Part shown: in pieces, positions 1 to 13,395 of the stretch | Layout: each line of letters starts with the position of its first letter | Position numbering within the stretch: the stretch's first letter is position 1 | From: Styela clava | Taxonomy: Eukaryota > Chordata > Ascidiacea > Stolidobranchia > Styelidae | DNA: 64,000 nucleotides | NCBI RefSeq assembly: GCF_964204865.1 | Contig: NC_135254.1 | Location: 11,165,001-11,229,000 of the forward strand | Direction: 5' to 3' | Position numbers and translations under genes: made by a program | The notes under the pieces: generated by a model | Seen by the model: the letters and a program-made list of their open reading frames with translations, nothing else | What the model was told of the DNA's origin: nothing | The model's database searches: none

Positions 1-3000
1 CAATATACGAATAAACACGCAATGGAGACTAAAATCGAGATGATAGCCTTGCACGTCTAGAACCAAAATCCTTCAACATGGTCAGGTACAGAGAAGCGAA
101 CAATCGCTCCGGTTGCCTGGAATTGCATTGGAAACAATGTCCAGGAGCGCATCAGTCGCTTCAAATACTACCCAACATGACAACCATTCCAGTAAGGCCA
201 TAATTTTATTCCGATTTTAGTTCTATTACGAGATCTGGGACTGTTTGTGTTAGCCTGGTGACTATACGTCCAAAGGCTTCCGTCCCTTTACACAACTCGA
301 TGTAAAGTAGGCAAACAAAATTAGTTACCTCCATATTGGTAGACCCACTTCTGGAGCGCCTTGCATTTATATACCTTGTAAGAAACAAACGTTCAGGCAA
401 GGCCAGAATGGCTAACGGCATGTAAACAAACGATGCATAAAAATAGCTAGACAATAAGTCTTTGGTAAATTTCCGCAGCAGCATAAACACGAATTTATGC
501 ACAAAAGCAATTATAGCAAATGTGATGATGACTAGTCACCCATGCGCCAATACAACAATTCAAGGCTACAAACCTAGACTAGTCCGTCGATCCAGTCTAA
601 AGACTACATGGAAACATTGAATTCTCTTTATTTTTCTAATAATAAAATGACATTGGTTAAAATCAACACAAGCAGCAGCAAAAATAAAAGTGTACAATTG
701 GTTACTTGTCACTGGATAGCAGAAGAATTATATTTGGCACAAAGATATGTACCAAGACTGGATAGAACAAGTCTTCAAGTCACCTGACAAATTTAGTTTG
801 GAACATTGATTATCCTTAACTTCATTAATACCACTACATTACAGAACTTCATGCAATAATGGTGTTGGTTCATCGCAGAATGAATATTATTAACTACACT
901 TGCAGCATAATATATGATTCAACATTATAACCTGATCTAGAATTGGTAGACACCAGACACGGTGGGAAATTTTTTTTTTTTTTATGCAATTTTGCTTCCA
1001 TACTTTTCCCATCAAAGAGAAATTGCCTGGTTTCTGTTTTACTACCTGAAAACCTTATTTTCAGTCACAGACAAGGATTTTTACCTTTTTGTGCATGAAT
1101 ACGAATCAAAATAAAAGTACTTTTGTGCTCTAATAAGTACTTGTGAATTCTAACTTTTGTATTGGTTGTATACTAAATACCTTCAACTCTAAAGCCTTTG
1201 GTTTGTTTTTGCCATAAAAAGTGGAATACCATTAAACTGGTAAAATACACATTAGACTCGAATATGTGTAGTTTGAATGATGAACAGGGGGCCACAAGTT
1301 AAATAAAATAATACATGGTATCCTGTAAAACTGAAGATGGGCAAAAGTATATAGTAGAAAAGTATATAAGATAGATACAATTAGAAAAAAACAATGGTCT
1401 ATAAAACTGCTATAAGTGTGTACCCAATGCTTGCAGGTGCTGTGAGGAGGCAGTAATAAAAATGGCTTCTACTATTTAGAACCACACATTCAGTTGACAC
1501 AGTCCGGCAGTCGTTATTACATTCACAAAACTTGACAGATCTACTAGGAATACTTTAGTTATGGAGCATGGGCAATGTTCAAAAAAGATTGGCAAAAAAT
1601 TTCACTACTAAATTCATGTTCTAGATCTTTGGTTTTCAACAACTATTCCTCTAAACCCAAGGGTTCCACCAGTACCGTCCATGGTTTCTGCAAGTTTCTA
1701 TTCGAATCACGGTGTCTCCAGAATGTTGTGTCCCACTTCTCCCATGTGTCCCACTAGTCGCTAATACCGCCGATTGTTTCGCCTTAGGCACATATTATGG
1801 TTGGTGGGGCACGTTGAACAAGTGGGACACGACATTTTAGAAACACCCTTCAAATCAGAGTCTATTTTAATATGTGTATATTGTTTAACTATAATCATAT
1901 ACCTAATAAGTACGCCACTTGCAGATTTTTTCGTTTCGTCGGTATTAGGTTTGCTATTGTATATATTTATAGCTTAGGCAATTTATATAATAAAAAACAA
2001 TTAAACTATTGCGCAAGGGTACCTCGAGCCCCTGGAATGTTATTTGGTGGTTCTGCTTCACCAAAAATGTTGAAAACCACAATTTTAGGTACTAGATAAA
2101 ACAATTTAATAACTTAATACATTAACATGTGGATTTAGTGATTTCAACTTTTCATAATGAAAAAAAACTCCATTCACATCAATATATCATTAAAAAATCT
2201 GAATGAAACAAATTAAAAAATTTAACTGACGATTCGAACTTCCTTTACTTTAGTAACCATGATCACATAACAGAACTTTATTAAAAAATGACATACCCTA
2301 AATGATTTCTCTTGCCAAAAACAGTACAATGTTCACAATTTAGGTATAATACGCTCATCATTGAACATGGTTGATATATAAAGACAACAGATTTACTTTC
2401 CTCAAGGAAATTTTATTTCAATGCTTTCGGACTAATATCAAAAATAGAAAGTTCCATGACCAAATGTAGCCATTGTGCGCAGTCTTTTTCAAGTCAATAA
2501 TGCATTGAAATAATGTTTCATTATTTTAAATAGACACCGCACGACCTAAGACTATAAGTTTTCATTTATGTTCCCAATGAAATTTACTAATGGTCTGTAA
2601 TAATTGTGCACAACCGGTTTCCTTTGCAGTATATATTAGGACTAAAATGTAACTTTAATCTTACAGACTAAATAAAAATTCCAATGGCAGTGATCTAACT
2701 GTTAAAAAGTAAAACTAAAAGGAAGGAAAACTAAGGAAAGCTTTAAGACTGTACGCTGAGGCAGGGAATTGAGCGACACAGCTCAGCCCCTTTCGTTCCA
2801 GTTATTAAAAGTCTGGAAAATAGTTTCCAGAGAGACTGTACTATTTCAAATGACAATTATCTGTTAAATTGAGCATACCAGCCATAAAAGATACATGTAA
2901 TGAATAGATTTAGTTTGAACTTCAACTAATCTGAGCGTGAACTGGTTCGGTCGCAAAATTTACCATCACATGAGGAATTCATGTTAAATATGCACTCCTA

Positions 3001-3045
3001 GCATGATTCTCCTTGATTTGTGTTAACAATCATCATTCTTTCCAT
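1..3045. other. 3' flank of the Polycomb-like gene; mostly unannotated
   Basis: Downstream side of the minus-strand Polycomb-like gene. It must contain that gene's 3' UTR, but the cleavage site cannot be fixed. Positions 1-205 are less AT-rich than the rest and match nothing I recognise. A 155-bp repeat copy lies at 209-366. From about 600 to 3045 I see AT-rich sequence with a short T-run near 970-982 and no convincing coding exon on either strand; the small open frames at 1575-2099 lack conserved features. Confidence 0.5.
209..366 (+). repeat. 155-bp dispersed repeat, copy 1
   Basis: Shares an ordered set of blocks with copies at 34500 and 57826: ttagttctatta, gactgt-tgtgttagcc, ccctttacacaac, gatgtaaagtagg, aacaaaattagttacctcc, and an end in cacttctggagcgcc. 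No coding potential. The end resembles the terminus of the palindromic GG...CC MITE family in this window, suggesting a related non-autonomous element. Confidence 0.75.
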
Positions 3046-6000
3046 TCAATACTTTTTCATCGACTCTAAATCTCTTGCAGTATAGCCTTCCCATTCAATA
3101 AGGTATTCAAACCGCTCTTTCCCATCATTGTCAAACCTTATGCGTTTCCCAAGCACCCTGAATCTCTCTCCACATTTGACTCTATCTTCTGCACCAAAGT
3201 ATTGAGCCATCGCATCTCTGAGCGATTTGACATCATCTGTGCTTCCAGAAGAACTGAATAACAACATAGATTTAGTGTAATTTACAACAATATGATGGTT
3301 AATTTTCGTTTACGAGAGAATATAAATATCTAATGCGAGATAATAATAATTATAAATTTTTCTGCTGCACAATATCATGACAAGAAGACACTGTTACAAA
3401 AATACATACAACTGCTATACTAGATATGCGCAAGCAGCGCAAAGCATAACACATTAGGTAAGATATTATCCATTTGCATCATAGCATAACAGGTCAAAAC
3501 ATCTACGTGAAAGATGAATTTTAGTGCACCTAGATGCCGCATAGCCATAGCCTGTACCCAAACCTGGTACACATACTATGTTCAGGATGTGCGCCATCTT
3601 GGTGCACATACTTCTGGAGTTCTCTAGTCTAGTGTTAGTGATCAGAAAAACCATACCAAGATGAAGCAGCATCATTCAAGAAAGATGAGTTAGATCCCCA
3701 TAATTTGGAAATAGAAGATCCACCTTCTGAGTTTTTACCAGAACTTGTTGAAACATCAGAATTCTGGAAAAACACAAATAAAATTCAGACAATCTTATTT
3801 GAGTACATAGTGCGGCCCCGGTATCTTCAAGGAATTTACCCAATCATGTTTGAATCGCAGATCTACAGACTAAAAATCTTTCCATATATTCCATATACAG
3901 ATCCAAAAAATTATTCTATTATTAATTGATAAGAACTTATGTTATAATGGGTTTCAATATTAAAAGGCATCGTACTTTATTAGAGAATACCCAATTGTAT
4001 GAATGCCAACCATTTTCGGCAAATACATGATTAAAACTAGGAATAAAAATTTGAATACAATAAAATGATTTAAAAATTTTTATATAATTGAATAAGATAT
4101 TTATTAAACGCATAGAACCTTGCGTTTTCTTCGCTTGGATGGAGGACCAGGCCATGAAGCTTTGGACGAGTTAAGTGAAGAATTTGACAAGCTTCTTTTA
4201 AGACCCTCTGATTTAGAACGCCGGCCTGGTCTACCTTTCTTGGGTGGTGGAGGCATACTACCATCACTAGAACAAAACAAAAAATCATATATGATTAGAA
4301 ACTCTGAAAAGATGTATACTGGATATAAGGGCAATGAAATAATTTGCAAGATAGCAGTAGCTCATTGTTTATTAAGGCTATGAAAAGTGATTCAAGAGTC
4401 TTATATATTTCTGTCGAATTATGATGTCTGACGAAGTATGAACTTGATCACACGAAAAGTTACAGTTTATGTGCAGAAAGACTTTTGAATCACTCAAAAT
4501 AGTTACTGTTGTTACAGCATCCTTGCATTATATGTATCAGATCCACCGATGGAAAGGCACAAAAGAAGGATAGATAGTTAGTCCCACAGCTATGCTGATA
4601 TAATTATAGATATAATAGTCAATATAGTGAATTCTATACATCTTTTCAAGAACTTGAACAAAAATGTCAGAAATGAACTACAGGTAGTTGTAAGTATGCC
4701 TCGAAAAATAAAAAAAATTTAAATGAAAACTGAATTTTCTTCAACGAATAAAATAAAATGAAGTTTCAATCGTTTATTCGATATTGTCCACATACAATGT
4801 GTATCTCTTAATACACTAGGTATCAGTTTCGGTTGAGTTTTGCTGATGAATCTAAAAAACCCTATACATACAATGAGTATGATTGCATTCAATACCTTTC
4901 AAATCTTTCAAACAAATTATCTCTGGCAGAATCTACTGGTGATGCTACGTTGAATAAACCACTTTTCACAAGATCTTTCACTGGACTTCTGACAGATGCC
5001 TGAAAAATATTTGCTTTTGAATAAAGAAATATCATCCAAAGCATAATAAAGCACTACCTGATACAACAATATGTGCACTCGCATGATCATTTTTTGACAA
5101 GAAAAAGGATTCAAAGAGTGCCTTATGTTTTTACTGGAGGTCAATGACAATGTGATGGATTGTGTATGCTTTCGGTAATGACTACAAAATTGTCACATCT
5201 GCATCTGTCATCAGTATTTGTCACATTATAACATTGGTCTCACTATTGAATTTATTAGTGTCATCTTACTTAGAAATTGCATAGCCATAGAAATTTCAAA
5301 CATGAAAAAAAAAGTAGATATTTTGACGCTGAATACACAAAAATTTCTGATAGCTTTGGCTACATGGGTACTTCCATAACTCATATCATAACCATCCTCC
5401 TACCTGTGCATTAGAACGAGGAGAAACCGGAACACCTGGTTGACAAGGTCCATTCTTTTTCAGCGGAGTCGGTGAGTCACTAATCACAAATAGTAAAGAT
5501 AGAAAATAACGTTATTATATTCTAAGTGAAATATAACCAAACGAACAAATTATTTCCATATTCATCATCAGTCAAAAACAAAAATTAATTCTACTGAGGA
5601 ACATTCATGATTTACATAAAGAAGAAAAAAAAGAATAAAGGCCAACTGTTTCCTTTATGACCTACTCATATGCGTTTTGCTCTGAATAAGGCCTGGGCAA
5701 GCAGCCACTACTGAATAAGAAGCTTGAAAGAACTTTATATTCAGCATTGCCCATTTAATTTATTTATCCTCAGTGAGCCATTGGATCTGAGATTTGCAAT
5801 ACCATCACACCTAAGTCTAATGCTTTAATATTAGGCCGCAATATCATCAGCAACATCATACATTTAAGTAAAAGACATATCAGAGTTACAAAAAAAATTA
5901 TGGTAGATGAATTTTCCATTTGGATCAAACATATAAAAATAAAAACAAGGTTGCAAAACTTACAACCAGCGCTCACAGAGCTTGAAACAATATTTTTACC

Positions 6001-9000
6001 TCAGTGCACCGGAACCATGTTTCAGGTCTAATGTTTCAAAAGTGTCATCATTAATTTCCAAACCGGCTGGTAAAGATATTGAAGGAGGAAGAGGTGGAGA
6101 ACGATTCCTGAGACCCCAAAGTACTTTGGTTTTCTTGCATTCGGTACTGCTCTGAAATCTGTGTAACAGAAATCAGTGGTGAAAAACTACTATTACAACC
6201 TTGATTCTAATAGCAAGATGACCAACGAAGTCTTAATCTTTAGAAGGGATGAACAAATCGGATATGAAATATCGAATTTATTCTAAATTCGGAGCAAATT
6301 TATGTTAAAGTTACATAGCGACAATCACATCTAAAACAGCATAAATATAATTGTTTTCTCTGTGTTGTTTGTTACCAGTTGAGATATCTTTTGTTAGTTC
6401 TGACAGCTCAAAATCTCGAATTTTTGTTATAAGAACGTTCCAAATTATTCTTAAATTCAAAAATTTACTATGGAATAACGAATATAATGAATGTCGACTG
6501 AATTCGAATATTCGATTCATTTTGGACATTCCTGATCACGACATATCGAAGATTTTATTATTTTTTTTAAAAAAATACCTTGTTTTATAATGTTGAAGAG
6601 TGTCGTTAACTTTTTGTCTTAAATGAGATCTGGTAGCTACATCTTTTGCCATCTGTAAATACAACATACCTTTTTATTTATGACAAGAACATGTTGAATT
6701 AATTTAACAAAATACATAACACTCAGTGAAATATTCTAGACTAGCTCTCATTTCCTACAGTTTGTTGTTCTAGAGACGTATTCTGGTAAATTTTATTTAC
6801 TAACATTTTTACTGAAATATCATGTAAAATAGTGAACAAAAATGCTCTACTGACCTAAATAGTTTTTAAGTTGAAATTAAAAAGTTGAGTAAAATTTAGC
6901 ATTTATTAAACTCAAATTAAGATAGACAAACAAGTTCAAGAATACTGAATTATTTGAATAGTCCAAGATAGTTAATTACTATATTTTGTATACAAAAAAA
7001 AATCACATACACTGCCCAATCTCAGTGATTCCATATGTTTATTGAAGAATGTAATCATACTGTCGACATCGTAATATTTAACCTTCTTAGCGATTGTTAT
7101 GTTGTACAGAACCAAATGAATAACATCAACCCTGCGAAAAAAAAAACATTAAATAACTCATTAAATTCAATAAATAACAATATAATACAGAAAAATGATT
7201 CAACCTATCCAACTTAACAACGAACTACAACCTTTAAAATCTCTTCTGAAAAATAAATTAGCTATTAGGCCATTAAATAGCCTAACTAATGAGGCCAAAT
7301 AGTCTTTATTTGAATATTCTTACCATTTCATAGGTAGACGCTTTATATACTCATTGCCATTGTTGCATACTGCACACACGAACAAGTAATATCTATCACC
7401 ATATAAGATTGGAGACTCAAGACATTGAAGACAAGCTGTTCAACAAGACAGGAAGGAAACAAATAACAGATAATACAAATTAATTCTATTAAGAGTCATG
7501 TTTCAAATTTAGGATATCGTCATGTGAACCAATTTCATTATTTCTTATTTAGATTTAATAAACTTATTCAAATATTACAGTATAAAAAATCAAGCTTGCC
7601 ATAAAAAATTACCACAAGTAAAGTGGGTTACTTACTAGTACAGACATAAGAAAATTGCACCTATCTTAGAATTAGAAATAATGTCATTTAATATATCATT
7701 TTTATCTTACAATTGATTCTTGATCTCCACATTAAAAAAAAGATAGATGACATCAAAATTTCGTTTATTTCAAGGTACAAGAACAGATACTCTGTTCAAA
7801 ATGTTGAAAAATATTGCCATAAGATTCAAACTTATATTTCGAACAGAATTACAACAAAAACAATATAAATTTCAGAAAAGGATTGTTTTCTACTTTTATA
7901 TTCAATTCACTATTTGACATAAGCAACGTAAAATAATACCTTCATGAAACCATTGATCACACCTTGCACACTGAAGCATTTTTAAATACCAATCTCCTGG
8001 GCCACCACAGTAACAATATTTCTGAAAAAAAATAAACCAAACATTTTAACTATAAAATATTGAATATATTCTGAATATAGTGAAGCCTAAATCTATTTGC
8101 CTAAATCATATTCATATATTTATAGATATTAACCGTTATAACTCTTAAAACCGAAAGTTTACATAGTTTTGATCGGTATCCCCCCAGCCATCAGCTAGAT
8201 AGAGACCTGTTTGTTATGGCCAGAAATGTGATTCCAAACTATTTTTAAAGTTGAGAATGTGGCTTAATATAACTGCTGTACTTCCAAATATATTTATTCA
8301 AATATATTCATTCATTTATTCACCCTGGGCTAATAAAACAAAAATTCATTGTACATTTCTATTACCTTTTTCAATAGTAAAGGTATGTCACTTGAGCGGG
8401 CAATTATATAAAATGAGAATATAAAATAAAGAATCAGGAGTCACCTCTTCTTCATTAATTTTATGATTCTTATTCCAAGTGAGGGAGTTTATGTCATATG
8501 GAAAAACACACTTCATCTGCTTCATCATTTCTGAAACAATAAAAAAATGCTTTGAAAAATGTCTGTCATGAAGGATATGCATACAATCAGCACAAAAGAA
8601 GTACAGTCAGGAATTTGAATTTTTCAAAAATGATTGTTTCTCACATATCTGTGGCTATTTGTAAAGAATACAATACAATGTAAGAGTATATTATATTTGA
8701 TAATATATAAAAATAGCAATTGCTAAACAAATTATAGGCCTATAGGCAATGAATTTTTAAAACAGTATTGAAAATGAATGGCAAAAGAAATCATACCTCC
8801 AGCTCCATGCTTTATAGCTCCCCCATTTCTTACGCAAGCTGAAAATACACAATTTCTACATTGCCATGGCACTTCTTCATCTTTTAATACAGTAGAATCA
8901 ATATGAGGCAAATGGCATTCCTGATGATAACCTGAAATTTTTTAATATAATCGTACTGTAATATAGTGAGTAGTGACAATACAATTCATAGCGATGCAAC

Positions 9001-10879
9001 ATAATTAGATACAAAAAATGGATGTTGGATTCAGTTGCTAGCTCTTCCAAAGCAAGCAATTAATACGCCGAATTGCTGTGTGGTTCAAGCATGTAACGAT
9101 ATAAGTCACTCATACATTATGTGCTTACATGCAGAATTCATTCATACAGATTGCAGTTGACGTATATTTGGGATGGATAAAAATTCTGAAATGTCAAAAT
9201 CCCTCATATTTAGATTATTTTTCGCATAATTTTTACAAACATTGTTTTACATCAGAGACGGAGACGTTCAACAAACAGCTTTCGGGCCACAGTATGTTTC
9301 ATGTAACATATTCACATGGCTTATAACATAGTATTCCACTAATTTAATAATGCATTTAATAATGCTTTTCCTTATATGTGACAGCCAAACTTTGTTTGTT
9401 AATAATAAGGCGAGTGTTGCAAGTTTGTAAAGTTAGAATGTAAGAAGCAACATGAAGAAATTTGATTACAAAAAGCAGAAGTGTAATACAATAGTCATTG
9501 AAATAGTTCAATGTTCAATACAACCAAGATGTGATGCAATGCAACACTATTGTATAAAAACTTTGCTTTGTACTTAGCTAATGGACTGTTAGAAGATTTG
9601 GTTACCCATGAAGGCAACAAGATATTGATAAATATTGACAAGAATCATTTGATTGGCTAAAAATGTCTGGCATATTTGTCAATATAAGTAAACACAGATT
9701 GGTTACAAATAAAATAACTCTAACCTTGTCCGCATTTATCACATAAAACAATTTCATTCGGTGGATCAGAAGCTCCATCTCTACATAAAACACAAGTAAC
9801 ATCTGACAATTCATCTTCATCTTCCTCTTTAACAATTTTACCATCTTTTGCATCAGAATCTTCAGATAAATTAATATGATGCAAGTCTTTGAAATAAACC
9901 CAGAATTTGGAATCATCCTCAAATTTCATTTCACATTGCAGACCATGATCATATACCTATAAGAAATGTGAATAATCGAAGAATAAAGCATACCATAGTA
10001 CCAGTATACCTTATAGTAAAATGCAATTACCCTTTATCTAAACAGTTTAACCCGAACTGTGTAATATCTATGGACTAATTTTCATAAAAAATAGACCTAA
10101 AATTTAAAATTATTAGGTATAAATAAAAAAAAATTAATTTATAGTCAAATCATATACGATGAGTTTAAATTTCATTTACGGTAAATTATAATTTTCCCAG
10201 AATTGTTCACCCCTGTAAAATAAAGAATTTCAATTAAATAAGTTTCAAGTCAAAAGAATATGAAATTACGTAATAAAAACTTTCTTACATCACATATTGT
10301 GCCGAGATAATAAAGTCCATCTGACCACCTCGCTAAAACTTCCTGACCAGTTTTGTATTGCCCAAACATTTTACGATAAACATTATGTGCGGAATTTGCA
10401 TGCATACGAGAGCTATATCCTTCGATTTCTCTTTTGTTTTGCAATTTTTGGTCGGATTTCTGATCAGGATGTTTAATTTTTTCTTCAATAGCTTTGAGAT
10501 TTCCCTTGAAGTTAGTTTTTTTAGGCGATGGTTCATTTTTATGAAATCCGTTTAAAACCATATGAGGTGATGATGAGCATTGAGCAAGTTGCCCAGATGA
10601 ACCAAATGATTTTATCTTCGAATATGCTTCAGTGACAGTTTTATCTGTTTGGTTTACAGTCTCTGACAATCCATTCATAACTGGTAACACAATTTTTGCT
10701 TTGCATGGGCTGAGCGATCCCAATTTTCTTTTTGAAATTTTCGTTGGTGATGCAGGTTCTTCCATACCGTCATTTACTTTATGCAAAGACGCCAATGCAT
10801 GCCCATGCTTCGAAATAGAAGCCGTTGCAGTCAAAGGCTGAGATGCAGTACTATGAGAGGTATTTTTATTACGTACCAT
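3046..10879 (-). CDS. Polycomb-like protein (PHF1/MTF2/PHF19 family), 14 coding exons, 744 aa
   Basis: PRC2 accessory factor that reads H3K36me3 and CpG DNA to recruit Polycomb repression (family knowledge). Exons, 5' to 3' on the minus strand: 10289-10879, 9725-9956, 8797-8931, 8445-8530, 7940-8021, 7324-7435, 7011-7131, 6579-6652, 6000-6158, 5404-5479, 4896-4999, 4119-4266, 3657-3763, 3046-3253; all have GT-AG borders and matching phases. Domains: about 170 residues of Ser/Lys-rich leader; Tudor about 173-225 ([11 protein letters not shown], then KFEDD and FWVYFKD, keeping the aromatic-cage W/Y/F); PHD1 about 250-306 (CVLC, CDKC, CRNC); PHD2 about 349-401 ([17 protein letters not shown]); winged-helix EH region about 403-455 with clustered Lys; an AT-hook-like Lys/Arg/Pro stretch in exon 12; C-terminal chromo-like MTF2_C domain (ECGERF-type core, IEWEGYTA) in exon 14. 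Longer than human MTF2 (about 593 aa). The ATG lies one base after a cag acceptor, so a 5' UTR intron or trans-splice is likely. The orthologue cannot be split between PHF1, MTF2 and PHF19, which are vertebrate duplicates. Confidence 0.93.
3505..3625. mobile_element. Decayed palindromic MITE (GG...CC family)
   Basis: Lies in the last intron of the Polycomb-like gene. The right arm gatgtgcgccatcttggtgc acatacttctggag matches the right arms at 18946 and 55954; the left arm (tagtgcacctagatgccgca) is a diverged complement. Borders are approximate and no target-site duplication was identified. Confidence 0.6.
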
Positions 10880-11307
10880 ACTGCAAACAATTATTTGTTA
10901 TATTCTGTATGAAAGAAAGAAAATTAGGATTCGCAACAAATGGCCTAGTGGAAAACAAGAGAGCAATACTTAAATGGACATAAAGGTACAATTATGAATT
11001 ACATTGAGCAAATCTGAACAATAAAGTGCTGGGTGCAAAACATATTAGTACAGGCATTTCAGTATGAGTACACTAGAGCCCCCTGAAATTGCACACGCGC
11101 GAAATCCATTTTGCACTCCGAAAAATATGTGATTACCCAACAGTATATCTGACAGTCCGAAAGGTAGTGGAATGAAACAGCCACCAAGAAATAGTGCTGA
11201 CTAGTTCTAACTTCTTATACGTCAAACTGATCTTTCGGCTTCATGAACACAGCAAAATGAACCAAACCAAAATATCACACACAATAAGTCTGAAGTGTTA
11301 TAATATA
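10880..11307. other. 5' flank of the Polycomb-like gene
   Basis: Upstream of the minus-strand ATG at 10879. A cag acceptor (10881-10883) abuts the start, so a non-coding first exon or an SL addition site is expected here; no upstream exon could be assigned. No repeat was recognised before the pogo element at 11308. Confidence 0.4.
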
Positions 11308-12454
11308 CCGTATTTATTCGATTATAACGCGCAAAATTTTGAACTGAATTTTAGGCAAAAATCAATGCTGCGCGTTATACACGAGGTCTGAGAAATGCGG
11401 TATTGAAAATGTGGTTTTAAACATCTGAAACGTGCGTGCGCTCGCGCAAGCACATTCCAATGCAGGACGATTTCGTGCAAGCACACGCGACAGCTCAGCG
11501 TGCGTTTGACATTCGTGCAAGCGTTCGATTTCGTGCAAGCACACGCACATGCGACAGCTCAGCATGCGTTTGACATTCCCGCTGCGTTGAGAATATTTAT
11601 TTGCCATTATCGTACTGTACTGTAGATACCCATTATATATTACCCATTATCTATTATGGCAAGACAAAAACGTTCTGCATATAGGGCTGCATTCAAACTG
11701 GAGGTTGTTGATTATGCGGAAACTCATGGAAATAGAAAAGCTTCTAGAGAATTCAAGAGAATTCAATGTACCAGAGACAAATGTCAGAGATTGGAGAAAG
11801 CAGAAAGTTGTTCTAAAAGATATGAACAAAACAAAGAAAGCGCGGCGAGGGAGACAAGCCCGGTACCCAGAGTTGGAGAAGGAGCTTTATGATTGGATAG
11901 TTGATCAAAGATCTAGTGGGTACATGCGTACATCGTCACTTCGCTCCATATTAGACTCCGTGCACAAAAGATTTGCAAAGATTCAACCTTTAAAGCATCT
12001 AATGGTTGGGCACAAAAGTTTATGAGAAGGCATGGACTTGCACTACGCCAGAAAACAAAAATTGCACAAAATTGGATTTAGAAGTTAAGTTTTTTAAAGA
12101 CGGGCATTAGCAATAGTATGGATGGTACAGAAGACGACTTGTTGTGGGATTCAAAATCAGGGTCAGAAGAAGAGGTTGAAAGTGATGTTCCCGCCGATTG
12201 GGACACTGATTTAAACATGACCCAAACAGAAATCGAACAGTTGTTTGGTGAATCAGAGACTGAATCCGATTTTGAAGAGTTTTGAATTACTGTGTGCTTT
12301 TAATAAATTTTTGTTCATGCTGTGAGTTGTTACCTTATGTGCTTACCAGTAGTTAGTAGAGAAAAAATAAAAAAAAGAATTTTATACCAATTTTCATTCA
12401 AAATTTAAAGGTGCGCGTTATACACGAGTGCGCGTTATAATTGAATAAATACGG
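11308..12454 (+). mobile_element. Internally deleted pogo-type (Tc1/mariner superfamily) transposon
   Basis: Terminal inverted repeats CCGTATTTATTCGATTATAA and CCGTATTTATTCAATTATAA (one mismatch) continue into ACGCGC at both ends, and the element is flanked by TA on each side (11306-11307 and 12455-12456), the target-site duplication of this superfamily. 1147 bp. Subterminal gcgcgttatacacgag occurs near both ends. The inside is a broken transposase (separate entry). Too short for a full pogo element, so it depends on a transposase elsewhere. Confidence 0.93.
11656..12285 (+). pseudogene. Broken pogo/Tigger-type transposase
   Basis: Begins MARQKRSAYRAAFKLEVVDY, a pogo/CENP-B helix-turn-helix N-terminus. 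A 10-base direct duplication (agaattcaag next to agaattcaat, about 11746-11766) shifts the frame after KASREF; the frame resumes as NVPETNVRDWRKQKVVLKDM and shifts again near 11972-11978, resuming at KASNGWAQKFMRRHGLALRQ. The sequence then jumps to an acidic C-terminus (DWDTDLNMTQTEIEQLFGES ... FEEF stop at 12283-12285). The whole DDE catalytic core is deleted. It is not functional. Confidence 0.9.
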
Positions 12455-12707
12455 TACATTCTCTTAATTTGGAGATGCTTGGGAGATTGTTTGAAATCAT
12501 GGTGACTACAGGCACAGTATATTCAGATATTCCAGTACGGCACAGTTCAGCAGTTCTTTGATTCAAGAATTGGCACCACAATGAAAAACATCTATTATAA
12601 CAGTGCATGCAAACCCCTCCTTTACGGAAAAAGGTGAGCCTCGACATCGGCGCAAATCGATTAACCAAAGGCGCAATAACGCAATTCTAAAAACTTCACC
12701 CTCGGAT

Positions 12708-13395
12708 TCTTTGGAAATAAATAATCCGATTCACAGACCAGTCTGGATTTCATGGCCTTTTCGAACTAGAAATCGGGCATGCAATCAGAAATTCCCGCGT
12801 GCCAATAAGAATTTCTGGCGTGCAATTATAGCTCACGGCGTGCAAAACAACTGCGCCCGCTAAACTGATTTCGACCTAAGATACCTCTCAATACATCCGC
12901 GTAAAAATAAGTTGGATCATAGCAAAAATGGACGTTTGACCTTTGACCCCCAAACCATCATTTCTATATTTTGTCACTAATTTTGAGAGTGTTTGTGCGA
13001 CTTTAGATACCGGTACTGTTCAGTACATCCGTGTAAAATTATTGTATTAAAAATACGCTGAATCAGAGCCATAACTGGCCAGCGTCGGTGAGGAGGCGAT
13101 TTTTCTCACGGGATTCCTATCATTCAACACGATATGGTGATTTTTGCTTCGCATTTTTCGATCAGGCCAAATCTTGCAAGCAAGTATTAGTCGACAATTG
13201 AAAAGTTATAATTTTTTGGCATCTTTATATTACTAGATTATTGATTTAAAAACTATTTAAACCGATTTACATTGGTGAGCAATTGCAAATTTTCGGCGTG
13301 CAAAATTGAATTCGCTCGCGTGCATTTTTGTGGAGCGCTAGCGCCCTCGGGCGTGCATCTGCCATGGAATCCAGTCTGGTTTACAGAGGGAACAA
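12708..13395. mobile_element. Inverted-repeat element with GCGTGC subterminal motifs
   Basis: Inverted repeats at 12737-12756 (accagtctggatttcatggc) and 13361-13380 (complement accagactggattccatggc), 18 of 20 matching. Motifs of the form GCGTGCA recur next to both ends (about 12775-12845 on the left, 13297-13358 on the right), as expected for transposase-binding subterminal repeats. Outer borders and target-site duplication are not resolved. Shares a block around tgacctttgacccc (12937) with the element at 47053. Confidence 0.6.

Noticed and set aside
3705-3929. Plus-strand frame starting [15 protein letters not shown] as a separate gene
   Set aside because: It overlaps an exon of the minus-strand Polycomb-like gene whose phase and borders are required by the model; the frame has no known domain.
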